A DNA stretch of 35,906 nucleotides from an uncultured Erysipelotrichaceae bacterium (GCA_949744505.1 CATJXY010000030.1:1-35906), one strand, 5' to 3'. Positions 22,347 to 32,773 are shown, counted from the first letter of the stretch. Numbers and translations are program-made. Notes: generated from the letters alone by a model not told the origin.

Positions 22347-23582
22347 ATGAAAAAATTTATGGATTATGTGGAAACACATATTGCCCCGATGATTAAAAAA
22401 ATCGGAAGCAATGTATGGATCAGCGCAACACAAGAAGCGATTTTAGCAGCAGTCCCGGCAACTCTAGTTGGATCCGTGGCAACATTAATCAGTGTTTTTA
22501 GAGGATTCGGTTTATCATTTTTGCCGGATTTATCACAGTTGAGTAATTTCTCTTTTGGATTATTTGGGTTGTTTTTAGCATATGAGCTACCATGTATTAT
22601 CATGGAAAAGAAGCGTCAAAGAAAGATAGCAAGACAAGCCGGTCTTGCCGGATTGGGATTGTTCTTGTTGTTGGTATTCCCATATTTTGATGAAGCAGGC
22701 AATCTTGTCTTGACAACAGCCAATTTGGGTGCCGGTGGTATGCTTAATGCACTTGTTTCCGGGTATATTACTGCATTCGTATTTGGTATCTTTGCGAAAT
22801 TCTCTTTCTTCAAGGAAGATTCTTCATTACCACCTTTTATTATTACCTGGTTTAGTTCAATTATTCCATGGACACTTTGCTTGTTGTTCGGAATTTTCTT
22901 AACTTTCAATTTGCGATTTGATTTGATTGAAGCAATCAGAGCTTTATTACTGCCGATTTCAGCTTTCTCTCAATCATTTGGTGGTTTCTTATTAGTAGTT
23001 TTATTGATTCTGTTCATGTATTCATTTGGTATTTCGGCTTGGATTATTTATCCTTTATTGTCTTTGATCTGGATGGAAGGTCAAAATGCAAACTTGGCAT
23101 TAGTAGCACAGGGCTTGGCACCGACAAATATCCATACCTATGAAGTATTCCAAATGTGTTTTATCGGTGGACAAGGAGCGACCTTGGCATTGTGCTTATT
23201 TATGACTTTCTTGGCAAAATCAAAACGTATTAAAACAGTGGGAAGAGCGGCATTAGTCCCTTCTATCTTTAATATCAATGAGCCGATTGTTTATGGTGCA
23301 CCGGTTGCGTTTAACCCAACACTGATGATTCCATTCTGGCTTGCCGGTCTGGCAAACTGCGTAATTGTATGGATTGCATTTGCATCAGGATTCTGCACAG
23401 TCCCTATTGAACCATTCCGTATGACGATGCCATCTATTTTGTATGCACCTCTAGCATTAAAGTCAATTACCGGTTTGATTTTACATCTTGTATGTTTCGG
23501 TGCAACGGCAGTAATTTATTATCCTTTCTTCAAAGTTTATGATAAGCAGTGTTGCGAAGAAGAAAGTAAGACAAACGCTTAA
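22347..23582 (+). CDS. PTS cellobiose/lactose-type EIIC permease
   Basis: A 411-aa integral membrane protein with about ten hydrophobic spans, normal for CelB-type EIIC. Recognisable stretches: IWISATQEAILAAVPATLVG-like N-terminal region, the central FSQSFGGFLLVVLLILFMYS, and the signature SIFNINEPIVYGAPVAFNP (about 307-325), the sugar-binding N-E-P motif. It carries the sugar through the membrane during phosphorylation by EIIB. The start follows AAAGGG. It is followed 14 nt later by EIIA. The C-terminus is short and ends on a charged tail (EEESKTNA). Confidence 0.93.
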   Translation: MKKFMDYVETHIAPMIKKIGSNVWISATQEAILAAVPATLVGSVATLISVFRGFGLSFLPDLSQLSNFSFGLFGLFLAYELPCIIMEKKRQRKIARQAGLAGLGLFLLLVFPYFDEAGNLVLTTANLGAGGMLNALVSGYITAFVFGIFAKFSFFKEDSSLPPFIITWFSSIIPWTLCLLFGIFLTFNLRFDLIEAIRALLLPISAFSQSFGGFLLVVLLILFMYSFGISAWIIYPLLSLIWMEGQNANLALVAQGLAPTNIHTYEVFQMCFIGGQGATLALCLFMTFLAKSKRIKTVGRAALVPSIFNINEPIVYGAPVAFNPTLMIPFWLAGLANCVIVWIAFASGFCTVPIEPFRMTMPSILYAPLALKSITGLILHLVCFGATAVIYYPFFKVYDKQCCEEESKTNA

Positions 23583-23596
23583 AAAGGACGGTAAGA

Positions 23597-25416
<1,820 letters not shown>

Positions 25417-25442
25417 TTCAGAATCTTGTGTGAATAATATAG

Positions 25443-25480
25443 GCCTCGTTTCTTTAATAAATAGGAAGCGAGGCTTTTTA
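25443..25480 (+). terminator. Terminator of the PTS/GH1 operon
   Basis: GCCTCG (25443-25448) pairs with CGAGGC (25469-25474), extended by further pairs, then TTTTT. Confidence 0.9.
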
Positions 25481-25544
25481 TTTAAGATAGCTTGAATGTT
25501 ATAATTATGTTATTTATAATTATTTCAGAAAAGAGGAACAATCT

Positions 25545-26297
25545 ATGCCCTATATGAATTTAGATCATCTGGAATTATATTATGAGGAATTTGGATATGG
25601 AGAACCGATCTTGTTTTTACATAGTCACTTCAGTAGAGGAATTTTAGCATTTTCAGCACAGATACAACCGTTTGCGGGAAAATATCGTTGTATTTTTCCT
25701 GATTTTCGAGGGCATGGTCGATCAAAAAGTGAAGATCTATCATGGGATAGCAGAAGAAATGCGAAAGATATGTTTGATTTTTTAGATGCTTTGAAAATTG
25801 AACGAGTTCATTTGATCGGTTATAGTATGGGAAGTTATGTTGGATTATATATGGCAAGCATGTATCCAAAAAGAATTAAAAGTTTTATTGGAATCGGATC
25901 AAGCACAAAGCCCATGCCAAGCGGTTCGGAAGATTTCTTGCCGGAAAATGTGATCCTACATAATAATCAAAAACTGATTCAAGATACACTTGTTCGACAT
26001 TTTGATGCCCACCGAGGAAATTGGCAGGAATTTTTAAGACAAACAGTATCAGACTGGCAAAATCATCCGAGTCTATCGGATAAAGAATGGCAAGCAATTA
26101 CTTGTCCGCTTTTCTTTATTAATGGAGAATTGGATGAGTTTGGTTCGTGTCATGAATTGTTGAAAAAATGTCCTCATGCGCAAATTTATGAAGTACCGCA
26201 AGGAACACATCGTCCCCATTTTGTGATGGAACAAGGAAAAGAAATTAATGAAAAGATGTTGGCGTTTTTAGATAAACAAAGCGTTCAAGAAAAATAA
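25545..26297 (+). CDS. Alpha/beta hydrolase
   Basis: A 250-aa soluble alpha/beta-fold hydrolase. Elements in order: oxyanion-hole strand PILFLHSHFSRG (about 20-31), with HSH instead of the usual HGxxG; DFRGHGRS (about 53-60); nucleophile elbow GYSMGS (Ser 94); acidic residue in FINGELDEFGS; and the catalytic His in GTHRPHF. The layout resembles small esterase/lipase or hydrolase-type enzymes, but the substrate cannot be inferred. The start has AGAGGA 8 nt upstream. It stands alone between two terminators, inside the block that separates trxB from rapZ. Confidence 0.88.
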   Translation: MPYMNLDHLELYYEEFGYGEPILFLHSHFSRGILAFSAQIQPFAGKYRCIFPDFRGHGRSKSEDLSWDSRRNAKDMFDFLDALKIERVHLIGYSMGSYVGLYMASMYPKRIKSFIGIGSSTKPMPSGSEDFLPENVILHNNQKLIQDTLVRHFDAHRGNWQEFLRQTVSDWQNHPSLSDKEWQAITCPLFFINGELDEFGSCHELLKKCPHAQIYEVPQGTHRPHFVMEQGKEINEKMLAFLDKQSVQEK

Positions 26298-26304
26298 TAT
26301 AAAT

Positions 26305-26351
26305 TTGAGTGTTCTAAGCAAAGCTTTTTAATAAGAATAAACTCAACCTTT
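26305..26351 (+). terminator. Possible terminator of the alpha/beta hydrolase gene
   Basis: TTGAGT (26305-26310) pairs with ACTCAA (26341-26346) around a loop with a short inner AAGC/GCTT stem, and CCTTTTT follows. A long loop makes the call uncertain. Confidence 0.4.
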
Positions 26352-26389
26352 TTCATCATAAACTAAGACTATCGAAAGAAGTGAAGCTG

Positions 26390-26398
26390 TGGTAAAAT
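26390..26398 (+). promoter_or_regulatory. Candidate extended -10 of the rapZ operon
   Basis: TGG-TAAAAT lies 28 bp upstream of the rapZ start codon; the TG one base before the hexamer is the extended -10 motif. No strong -35 is visible. Confidence 0.45.
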
Positions 26399-26425
26399 AT
26401 AAGGACAGAAATTGGGGTGGCAGGT

Positions 26426-27289
26426 ATGAGAAAAAGAGTTGTTATTGTTACCGGAATGTCAGGAGCGGGGAAGACAAGTTCGATGGGAATTCTGGAAGAT
26501 ATCGGGTATCATTGTATCGATCGTTATCCGGCACAACTTTTAGATAGTCTTGTTGATTTGATCGAAAAAAGTAATGATCCACGATTTGATTATGTAGCAT
26601 TGGCTACTTCGGCAATTGATTTCCCGCAATTTATGCAATGCTTTTCGGGAAGTGATATGGATGTTCGGGTTCTTTACTTGGATGCTTCCAATGAAACTTT
26701 GTTGCTTCGTTATAAATCGACAAGAAGAACGCATCCGTTGTTGGTATCGAATTCTGCCAATACATTGGAAGAGGCTATCGGAATTGAAAGAGAAATGTAT
26801 AAAAATATCAAAGACACTGTTTTTCTTTCGGTTGATACAACGTTTTTAACACATCAGGAATTGAAAAAAAAGTTGGATAAATATTTTTCTCCTGCGCAAA
26901 GGCCGGTTTTTTCAATCAGTTTTATCTCTTTCGGGTATAAACACGGAGTACCGTTAGATGCAGATCTCATGTTTGATGTACGTTTTTTACCTAATCCTTA
27001 TTGGGTAGAGGAACTTCGTGATTATTCCGGAGAGGATGCGTGTGTATATGATTATGTGATCGAGAAAGCACAGACAAAAGAATTTTTGAAAAGATTACAG
27101 GCTTTTTTGGATTATGCATTTGAAGAATATGTGAAAGAAGGCAAAAATCATTTTACGGTTGCGATTGGCTGTACCGGGGGACAGCATCGTTCTGTTGCGA
27201 TTACAAATTATTTGTTTGACACATATAAAGTGAAATATAATTGTTTTAAAGAGCACCGTGATAAGAAGGAGCATCGAGATGAAAAATAA
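26426..27289 (+). CDS. rapZ: RapZ-type RNase adapter / nucleotide-binding protein
   Basis: A 287-aa protein (B. subtilis YvcJ, E. coli RapZ). The start at ATG 26426 follows GGGGTGG and gives the standard MRKRVVIVTGMSGAGKTS opening, with Walker A GMSGAGKT (residues 10-17). A GTG at 26417 is in frame but would add only three residues. Other landmarks: GYHCIDRYPAQLL (family has GYFCVDNLPxxLL), VLYLDASNETLLLRYKSTRR-THPL, ISFGYKHGVP, FDVRFLPNPYW and the C-terminal IGCTGGQHRSVAI with the nucleotide/metabolite-binding GGxHRS. In E. coli it guides RNase E to glmZ; the Bacillota role is less clear and linked to cell-wall precursor sensing. The tail carries a repeated EHRDKKEHRDEK. It overlaps yvcK by 11 bp. 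Confidence 0.95.
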   Translation: MRKRVVIVTGMSGAGKTSSMGILEDIGYHCIDRYPAQLLDSLVDLIEKSNDPRFDYVALATSAIDFPQFMQCFSGSDMDVRVLYLDASNETLLLRYKSTRRTHPLLVSNSANTLEEAIGIEREMYKNIKDTVFLSVDTTFLTHQELKKKLDKYFSPAQRPVFSISFISFGYKHGVPLDADLMFDVRFLPNPYWVEELRDYSGEDACVYDYVIEKAQTKEFLKRLQAFLDYAFEEYVKEGKNHFTVAIGCTGGQHRSVAITNYLFDTYKVKYNCFKEHRDKKEHRDEK

Positions 27290-28226
27290 AAAAATAGTAG
27301 TTATCGGTGGAGGTCATGGTCAATCAACGATTTTGCGTGGATTGAAAACAATTCATGATATCGATTTGACGGCAATTGTTACAGTAGCGGATGATGGAGG
27401 AAGTACCGGCAGATTAAGAAGGCAGTTTCATATTCCGGCAATGGGAGATATTCGTAATGTATTGTTGGCATTGGCTGAATCGGAAACATTGCTTAATGAT
27501 TTAATGGAGTATCGTTTTGAAGAAACAGAAGAAGACTCGGAAATCGGTGGACATAATCTCGGTAATTTGATTTTGACCGCAATGACACAACGATGTGGTA
27601 GCTTTATGGAAAGTATTGCAACTTTATCCAAGGTATTGCGTGTTAAAGGAGATATTGTCCCTAGTACATCACAAGTCATCACCTTGTTTGCGGAAATGGA
27701 AGATGGAACGATCGTTCGTGGGGAAAGTAATATTCCTAATATCAATAACCATATTTCAAAAGTATTTTATGAAGAAACGGTTCATGCGACAAAGGAATCA
27801 ATTGAGGCTATTTTGAATGCTGACTTGATTATTTTCGGAATCGGATCGGTGTATACAAGTATTTTACCAAATACGATCATTCCGGAAATCAAAGATGCCT
27901 TGAATCAAACCAAAGCTCTGAAATGTTATATATGTAATGCCATGAGTCAGCCGGGAGAAACCGATGGGTATACGATGGAAGATCATGTCCAAGCTATTGT
28001 GGATCACGGAAGTAATGTGGATGTGGTACTATATGCAAGTGACAGTATTCCGCCTCATGTGTTAAAACGATATGCCGAAGAGGGAAGCTGTCCGGTTGAA
28101 ATCAAGGCAAAAGATCACAATTATGAAATTATAAAGGCAAATTTATTAGAATTTAATTCTAATTTGATTCGCCATAATTCTTTAAAAATTAAGGAATCCA
28201 TTGAAGAAATATTGAAGAGGATGTGA
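27279..28226 (+). CDS. yvcK: YvcK/CofD-like gluconeogenesis factor
   Basis: A 315-aa protein of the CofD-like YvcK group. The start at ATG 27279 has AGAAGGAG 6 nt upstream, and the opening KKIVVIGGGHGQSTILRGLK is canonical. Further family marks: VTVADDGGSTGRLRRQF (with D-D-G-G-S-T-G), AMGDIRNVLLALAES, GHNLGNLILTA, GIGSVYTSILPN and AMSQPGETDGYT. YvcK binds UDP-sugars and adjusts carbon flow between glycolysis and the cell wall, affecting morphology on gluconeogenic carbon sources. It lies between rapZ and whiA, overlapping the first and 6 nt ahead of the second. Confidence 0.95.
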   Translation: MKNKKIVVIGGGHGQSTILRGLKTIHDIDLTAIVTVADDGGSTGRLRRQFHIPAMGDIRNVLLALAESETLLNDLMEYRFEETEEDSEIGGHNLGNLILTAMTQRCGSFMESIATLSKVLRVKGDIVPSTSQVITLFAEMEDGTIVRGESNIPNINNHISKVFYEETVHATKESIEAILNADLIIFGIGSVYTSILPNTIIPEIKDALNQTKALKCYICNAMSQPGETDGYTMEDHVQAIVDHGSNVDVVLYASDSIPPHVLKRYAEEGSCPVEIKAKDHNYEIIKANLLEFNSNLIRHNSLKIKESIEEILKRM

Positions 28227-28232
28227 TGCGGC

Positions 28233-29168
28233 ATGTCATTTACAACAGATATCAAAAAGGAAATCGTTCAAATTCAGTTGGAACCATGTTGTGAAAAAGC
28301 TCAGCTTGCGGCTTTGATTCAATTATGTTCTTCATTGAGTATTTCCGGTAATGGGATTGCATTACATGTAAAAACAGAAAATGCAGATACCGCAAAGCGA
28401 ATTTGGAAACTTGTAAAAGAGACATACCATGTAGATGGGGAACTGTCCATTGTCCGAAAAATGAAATTGAAGAAAAATAATGTATATCATATTAAATTTC
28501 AAAATCATGCAAAAGAAATATTAGAAGATTTGGGAATTTTAACGGAAGATGGATTACAAGAAAGACCATTCGGGTTGGAATTAAAGAAAGAATGCTGTGC
28601 CAAGTCATATCTCTGTGGGGCTTTTTTGGCATCAGGGAGTGCAAATGATCCGACTAAAACCAGCTATCATTTGGAAATTGCCGCGAACAGTCAAAAGCAT
28701 GCATCTTATATTCAAAGGTTGATGAAGCGTTTTAATCTGAATGCCAAAATTATTGAGAGAAGAAATCAGTTTGTTGTTTATTTGAAAATGTCTGAACAGA
28801 TTTCTGACTTCTTAAGATGCATTGGGGCGTTTGAAGGAGTCATGCGCTTTGAAGATGAGCGAATTACACGAGATTTTAAGAACAGCTTAACTAGGTTAGA
28901 TAATTGTGAAGTTGCGAATGAAATGAAAAGCCAAAAAGCTGCTAAAAGTCATTTGGATGATATCGAGAAAATTGAACGAGCCGGGAAAATGATCCTTTTA
29001 GATGAAAAATTAATGGATGTGGTTAAATTGAGAAAGGAATATCCGGAGGCAAGTTTATTGGAATTGTCTAAAGAGTATGAGAAAAGAACCGGTGTGGCTA
29101 TGAGTAAATCCGGAATGAAGCACCGATTTACCAAAATAAAAGAAATTGCATCGAAGATCACAGATTAG
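28233..29168 (+). CDS. whiA: DNA-binding protein WhiA
   Basis: A 311-aa WhiA. The opening MSFTTDIKKEIVQIQ, the LAGLIDADG-like fold region (CCAKSYLCGAFLASGSANDPT; GASL-type turn; YLKMSEQISDFLRCIGA), and the C-terminal helix-turn-helix, LDNCEVANEMKSQKAAKSHL followed by LSKEYEKRTGVAMSKSGMKH, are all as expected. WhiA controls sporulation genes in Streptomyces and cell division and chromosome segregation in Bacillus. It is the last gene of the rapZ-yvcK-whiA trio. In Bacillus crh follows; here an unusual SNase-like membrane protein lies 39 nt downstream. Confidence 0.96.
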   Translation: MSFTTDIKKEIVQIQLEPCCEKAQLAALIQLCSSLSISGNGIALHVKTENADTAKRIWKLVKETYHVDGELSIVRKMKLKKNNVYHIKFQNHAKEILEDLGILTEDGLQERPFGLELKKECCAKSYLCGAFLASGSANDPTKTSYHLEIAANSQKHASYIQRLMKRFNLNAKIIERRNQFVVYLKMSEQISDFLRCIGAFEGVMRFEDERITRDFKNSLTRLDNCEVANEMKSQKAAKSHLDDIEKIERAGKMILLDEKLMDVVKLRKEYPEASLLELSKEYEKRTGVAMSKSGMKHRFTKIKEIASKITD

Positions 29169-29207
29169 ATCTTAACTTATTGGGTAAACTAATCGTGGTG
29201 ATTAAAC

Positions 29208-29771
29208 ATGATTCTTTTTGTTGCTTTTGTTTTGTTAAATTCATTATTTGAAGCGAATGTTCTGTATACGGCACAGTCGATGAGCTGTGTTGATGGTGGA
29301 ATGCAGATAAATTATGAGGGGAATGTATATCCTGTTGAATTATTTAATATCGATCTGAGTACAGAAGGATATCTTCATGCATGTTCATTGATCGATCACG
29401 CCTCTGTTATTACTTTTGAATTTGATGAGTCCATCAATCGTGATACACCTCTTAATTTATGGATATTTTTAGATGGAGAACTTCTTCAAGAACGTTTGAT
29501 TCAAGATGGTAAAGCAACGGTTCGTATTCATAATCCGACATATAAATATATGGATCGATGCATGAGACTAAATGATAGCACCGATGTATTTGCACCACAG
29601 AGTATTTATAAAGATTCAAATTATACAAATAAAGGAGCGAGAATTTGTCTTTTTTTAGTGAGTGCTACGGTAATTTATATAGTGGGGTGGCTTGGACTCA
29701 TGATCAGAAAAAGAAAAAATGAATCCGCACTTGTAGGAGATGAAAAAAATAAAGACCAAACAGAAGAATGA
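29208..29771 (+). CDS. Membrane-anchored SNase-like protein with lost catalytic residues
   Basis: A 187-aa protein with an N-terminal hydrophobic leader (MILFVAFVLLNSLF), an extracytoplasmic domain (about 24-140), a transmembrane span (CLFLVSATVIYIVGWLGLMI) and a charged tail. The domain reads like a staphylococcal-nuclease/OB-type fold: GMQINYEGNVYPVELFNIDL aligns with the SNase G-x-x-x-VRLxGIDTPE strand, and LNLWIFLDGELLQERLIQDG aligns with LAYVxxDGxxLNExLIxxG. The active-site Arg and Glu (VRL, TPE) and the second Arg are missing, so it is not expected to cut nucleic acid. It might bind a ligand instead. It follows whiA by 39 nt without a clear terminator, so it may be co-transcribed. The fold is my reading by eye. 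Confidence 0.65.
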   Translation: MILFVAFVLLNSLFEANVLYTAQSMSCVDGGMQINYEGNVYPVELFNIDLSTEGYLHACSLIDHASVITFEFDESINRDTPLNLWIFLDGELLQERLIQDGKATVRIHNPTYKYMDRCMRLNDSTDVFAPQSIYKDSNYTNKGARICLFLVSATVIYIVGWLGLMIRKRKNESALVGDEKNKDQTEE

Positions 29772-29835
29772 TGAAAATTACAGACTATCCGACATTGTGG
29801 TAAAGAAAATTCTTTTTAAAAGACTTCAAATGAGA

Positions 29836-29841
29836 TATAAT
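29836..29841 (+). promoter_or_regulatory. -10 box ahead of the small membrane protein
   Basis: A perfect TATAAT lies 22 bp upstream of the start codon at 29864. The -35 region is only T-rich, with no TTGACA match. Confidence 0.5.
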
Positions 29842-29863
29842 AAAACCAAAGAAGGGTGTAACT

Positions 29864-30154
29864 ATGGAAATTGTTGAATTCATTGTCGGTGTTTTATGTG
29901 TTTTGGCAGCATTTACTGTTCTGAGATTTATGTGGCCGGTATTAGTTATCTTGGCACTTATTTGTTTTGGATATTCAATTTATGTTCGTTATCGGTTGAA
30001 TAAAGCGATACGTAAACAAAATGAAACTTATACCAATATGAATAGGCAATTTAATGAATATCAAAATAATCGCCGAGAAGAGGAAATTGAAAAGCCTGTT
30101 TCCGGCAATAAAATTATTGATGCAGAATATACAGAAAGAGATATAGATCAATAG
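29864..30154 (+). CDS. Small membrane protein of unknown function, 96 aa
   Basis: A 96-aa protein with one or two N-terminal hydrophobic helices (IVEFIVGVLCVLAAFTVLRF and MWPVLVILALICFGYSIYVR), a basic helix (RYRLNKAIRKQNETYTN), and a charged tail ending IIDAEYTERDIDQ. The closing I-I-D-A-E-Y-T is a motif often seen at the end of small Bacillota membrane proteins. No function can be assigned. The start has GAAGGGTG upstream and TATAAT 22 bp before it. It is followed 58 nt later by a GNAT gene. Confidence 0.7.
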   Translation: MEIVEFIVGVLCVLAAFTVLRFMWPVLVILALICFGYSIYVRYRLNKAIRKQNETYTNMNRQFNEYQNNRREEEIEKPVSGNKIIDAEYTERDIDQ

Positions 30155-30212
30155 TTATCTTATAAAGATTATTTTTGTGTGGGATTAAAGAGAAACGAGG
30201 AGGAAAAGACAG

Positions 30213-31127
30213 ATGGTGGTAAATGCGACAGTGCATGATAAACTACAAATATATGAATTGTGGAAAAAAGCATTTGCTGATCATGACGGCGGGTATATTG
30301 ATTATTTTTTCGGAGAATTATTTGCACAAAGCGATACGTTGATAGTTAAAGAAAACGGAAAAGTTCTTTCCACTTTGACACGAAGAAAAAATGATATCAT
30401 GCTTAACGGACGTATTTTAAAGGCTTCTTTTTTTCTTGGTGTTACGACAGTAGCGGAGTATCGGGGAAGAGGATTGATGCATGAAGTGATGAATGAAGCA
30501 CTTAAAGATGCTCAAAGACAAGAACTGATCACTTTGATACAAAGCGATCAACCGCAATTATATACTTCTTTTGGGTTTGAGACGGTTTATAAGAGAAAAC
30601 GATATGTAATTGAAAAAAATCAAGTTCAAAAATGTACGCTTCAAGGAGTGAGTGCGGCAGTGACCGATAAAGAGATGATGCTTGCATATGCCAGTTTTGT
30701 ACGGCATTTTGATGGATACTTAATTCGTGATGAAAAATACTTTGCCAGACTTAGAAGAGAAGTGACTGCACAGAAAGGGCAAATTGTTGCGTATTATAAT
30801 GCGGATAAGCAAATTGAAGGATATGTGATCCTTTATCCGGGTGATGGATGTATTTTGGCTCATGAAATAGTATATAAGAGTTCTTTGGCTTTGATCAAAC
30901 TTTTAAATGTGGCATTCAGAATGAATGAAAGAGTAATTTTGACAACATCGGAAGCGGAACAAATCGAAAAAGCTATTCCGGGAATTGAAGCAGAAAAGAT
31001 AGATTTTATGATGGCACGAATCAATGATTATGAATTGTTTAATCGATTCTATGGAAAAGATGTGAAAACTGTACAAGAAGCATTTCATTTGAGTAAAAAG
31101 CCATTATATTTACATGAATATGCTTAA
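30213..31127 (+). CDS. GNAT family N-acetyltransferase (Eis-like architecture)
   Basis: A 304-aa protein. The N-terminal half is a GNAT domain: DTLIVKENGKVLSTLTRR (beta strands 2-3), then the acetyl-CoA-binding motif FFLGVTTVAEYRGRGLMHEV (about 72-91, with RGRG-L-M) and LYTSFGFETVYKRKRYVIEK (about 114-133). The C-terminal half is a second, diverged domain (about 150-304), an arrangement seen in Eis-type and similar long GNAT proteins. The acceptor substrate is unknown. The start has a strong GAGGAGGA 7 nt upstream. It ends at a bidirectional terminator shared with the convergent small GNAT gene. Confidence 0.85.
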   Translation: MVVNATVHDKLQIYELWKKAFADHDGGYIDYFFGELFAQSDTLIVKENGKVLSTLTRRKNDIMLNGRILKASFFLGVTTVAEYRGRGLMHEVMNEALKDAQRQELITLIQSDQPQLYTSFGFETVYKRKRYVIEKNQVQKCTLQGVSAAVTDKEMMLAYASFVRHFDGYLIRDEKYFARLRREVTAQKGQIVAYYNADKQIEGYVILYPGDGCILAHEIVYKSSLALIKLLNVAFRMNERVILTTSEAEQIEKAIPGIEAEKIDFMMARINDYELFNRFYGKDVKTVQEAFHLSKKPLYLHEYA

Positions 31128-31132
31128 AAATA

Positions 31133-31156
31133 AAAAGACACAAAAGTGTCTTTTTT
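31133..31156. terminator. Bidirectional terminator between two convergent GNAT genes
   Basis: AAAAAGACAC (31133-31142) pairs with GTGTCTTTTT (31146-31155). T runs on both sides let it end the plus-strand gene and the minus-strand gene that stops at 31155. Confidence 0.9.
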
Positions 31157-31592
31157 AAATTGTATATATATACCAATCTTCGTTTAAGTGCTTAAAGCCT
31201 AATGATAAGAACATTTTTTTACTTTGCGAGTTAAATGAGTATATTTGCGCTTTGACTGTGTTTAACCCTTTTTCTTTTGCCAGTTCGATCATGTTGAGTA
31301 CGCATCGACGGCCGATATGCTTATTTTGATATGCTTCGCAAATGACAATACTGATTTCATTATCAACTAATGTAATATCACCAATTAAAACATCCTTATA
31401 TTGAATGTAATAGCAATCTCCATGCGTAGACAAATAATTGTACATGGCATGTAAACGGTCTAAAGTATATACAAAATCGATGTTATCTACTTGTTTACAA
31501 AGCTGTGGACTTTGGTACCACTTTAATGATACATCATCATTAGGGTAATATGGAATGAGGGATAATTCTGAATCAATCATTCTTTTTTTCAT
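31155..31592 (-). CDS. Small GNAT family N-acetyltransferase
   Basis: A 145-aa protein if it starts at the ATG at 31592. A longer in-frame reading (to 31766) would add a hydrophobic leader that overlaps both the minus-strand promoter and the divergent promoter, so it is unlikely. Features: acidic N-terminal strand, YYIQYKDVLIGDITLVDNEI (GNAT beta hairpin), EAYQNKHIGRRCVLNMIELA (acetyl-CoA motif, where the usual R/Q-G-x-G-x-G is K-H-I-G-R-R), and KKMFLSLGFKHLNEDWYIYT, the standard F-x-x-x-GF end. Substrate unknown. It converges with the preceding gene on a shared terminator and has a strong promoter of its own. Confidence 0.8.
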   Translation of the reverse strand: MKKRMIDSELSLIPYYPNDDVSLKWYQSPQLCKQVDNIDFVYTLDRLHAMYNYLSTHGDCYYIQYKDVLIGDITLVDNEISIVICEAYQNKHIGRRCVLNMIELAKEKGLNTVKAQIYSFNSQSKKMFLSLGFKHLNEDWYIYTI

Positions 31593-31617
31593 AATCTTGT
31601 TTTTCCTCGATGATAGT

Positions 31618-31646
31618 ATTATAACAATGTCGAAATTTTGAATCAA
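31618..31646 (-). promoter_or_regulatory. Promoter of the small GNAT gene
   Basis: On the minus strand TTGATT (31646-31641), a 17-bp spacer and a perfect TATAAT (31623-31618), 26 nt from the start codon at 31592. This position supports the short start. Confidence 0.8.
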
Positions 31647-31674
31647 GTATAAGGATAAAGATTGCCTATACGGA

Positions 31675-31703
31675 TTAACAAAAAACAACTTTTTTGATAT
31701 AAT
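31675..31703 (+). promoter_or_regulatory. Promoter of the first paralogous lipoprotein
   Basis: TTAACA (31675-31680), a 17-bp spacer and TATAAT (31698-31703). The run from -10 to the ribosome site resembles that ahead of the 32813 gene. Confidence 0.8.
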
Positions 31704-31732
31704 AAAATAAAAACAGGGAAGGAATAAAGAAA

Positions 31733-32521
31733 ATGAAAAAGTTATGTTTGTTTTTACTGGTAACACTGATGATTTTTTCTACATTTGGATGTTCCAAAGA
31801 AGAAAAAAGCGGTGAGATATCAAACAAAGGAAGCCAAGAAACGAGTGATTCTAAAGAAAGCGAAGAAGGAATTACGAATGATCTATTTAAACAGAGTGAA
31901 TATGATACAATTTCTGAGTATACACGCTTTTTAAAAGAGGCAAAAGGGAATGAAAAAAATATTGAGTTTTATTTAGATGAATATACAGAAGAAGAACATG
32001 TCGTAACGGTAGAAAATCCGACAGATTTATTTTATTTCTGTGACTTTACTTTAGATAGTACAGATAAAGACAGTGATTTTCTTGTTTTAGCAAGACCGCA
32101 TAGAAATGAATACTATTACAGACATTTTGATGATGTACCTGAAACTTATGTGATTAATGATGGTAAATTTTATGAGTTTACTTATCCGAATGCCGGATTT
32201 GATTACACAATCGAAGATGATGGAGACAGTGAAGGATATGTTTGGGAGAATGTGATTGTAGCTCCTGAGAATAATAATTTAGAGGCTCTGACACCGTTTG
32301 CGAAAAGAATGTATGCGGAATGTGTATTGACAGATCTTTGGTATGAATTCTATTATGTGTTTGATGATACTGTTGAGAAAGTTGAGTATGACGGATATTA
32401 CTATTATGATCTGGAAACAGCTAACTATGGATTTAAGGTTGATCTAGAAGAAAAGAAAATTACTTTCTATGAACCAAAAGAAGAGTCATGGGAAGAATGC
32501 TTATCAATTGAAATGGATTAA
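31733..32521 (+). CDS. Lipoprotein carrying the shared C-terminal domain (copy 1)
   Basis: A 262-aa lipoprotein: signal MKKLCLFLLVTLMIFSTFGC (Cys 20 lipidated), a Ser/Glu/Lys-rich linker, then a ~210-residue domain that starts at LFKQSEYDTISEYTRFL. The same domain forms the C-terminal part of the 34166 gene product; the two copies agree at roughly two-thirds of positions by eye, including NRNEYYYR-like, YTIEDDGDSEGY, YAECVLTD-WYE-YYVFD and DGYYYYDL. I do not recognise the domain; it is Tyr- and Asp/Glu-rich and probably beta-rich. It would sit on the outer face of the membrane. The start has AAGGAA upstream. A terminator follows. Confidence 0.85.
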   Translation: MKKLCLFLLVTLMIFSTFGCSKEEKSGEISNKGSQETSDSKESEEGITNDLFKQSEYDTISEYTRFLKEAKGNEKNIEFYLDEYTEEEHVVTVENPTDLFYFCDFTLDSTDKDSDFLVLARPHRNEYYYRHFDDVPETYVINDGKFYEFTYPNAGFDYTIEDDGDSEGYVWENVIVAPENNNLEALTPFAKRMYAECVLTDLWYEFYYVFDDTVEKVEYDGYYYYDLETANYGFKVDLEEKKITFYEPKEESWEECLSIEMD

Positions 32522-32528
32522 AATGCAA

Positions 32529-32560
32529 AACGAGTGATAATTTTGGTTCACTCGTTTTTA
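32529..32560 (+). terminator. Terminator of the first lipoprotein gene
   Basis: AACGAGTGA (32529-32537) pairs with TCACTCGTT (32548-32556), followed by T's. Confidence 0.9.
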
Positions 32561-32773
32561 AATTTTTCAGATAATTTCAGAATTGTTTCAAGGACATATA
32601 ATTTTGAAAAATATAAAATTGTATAAGATGCTCTATTTTTATAAAAAAGTATATTAGTTTTATTCCATTTTATATAATGTGAAAAGTGTGAGATTTACTT
32701 GAAATAATGGATAATTTTCTCTTTATTATGATTTATTGGAAATTTTTAAATGATACACAAAAATGATACTTTT

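Noticed and set aside
31593-31766. N-terminal extension of the minus-strand GNAT gene
   Set aside because: It would run through the gene's own TATAAT/TTGATT promoter and into the divergent lipoprotein gene.
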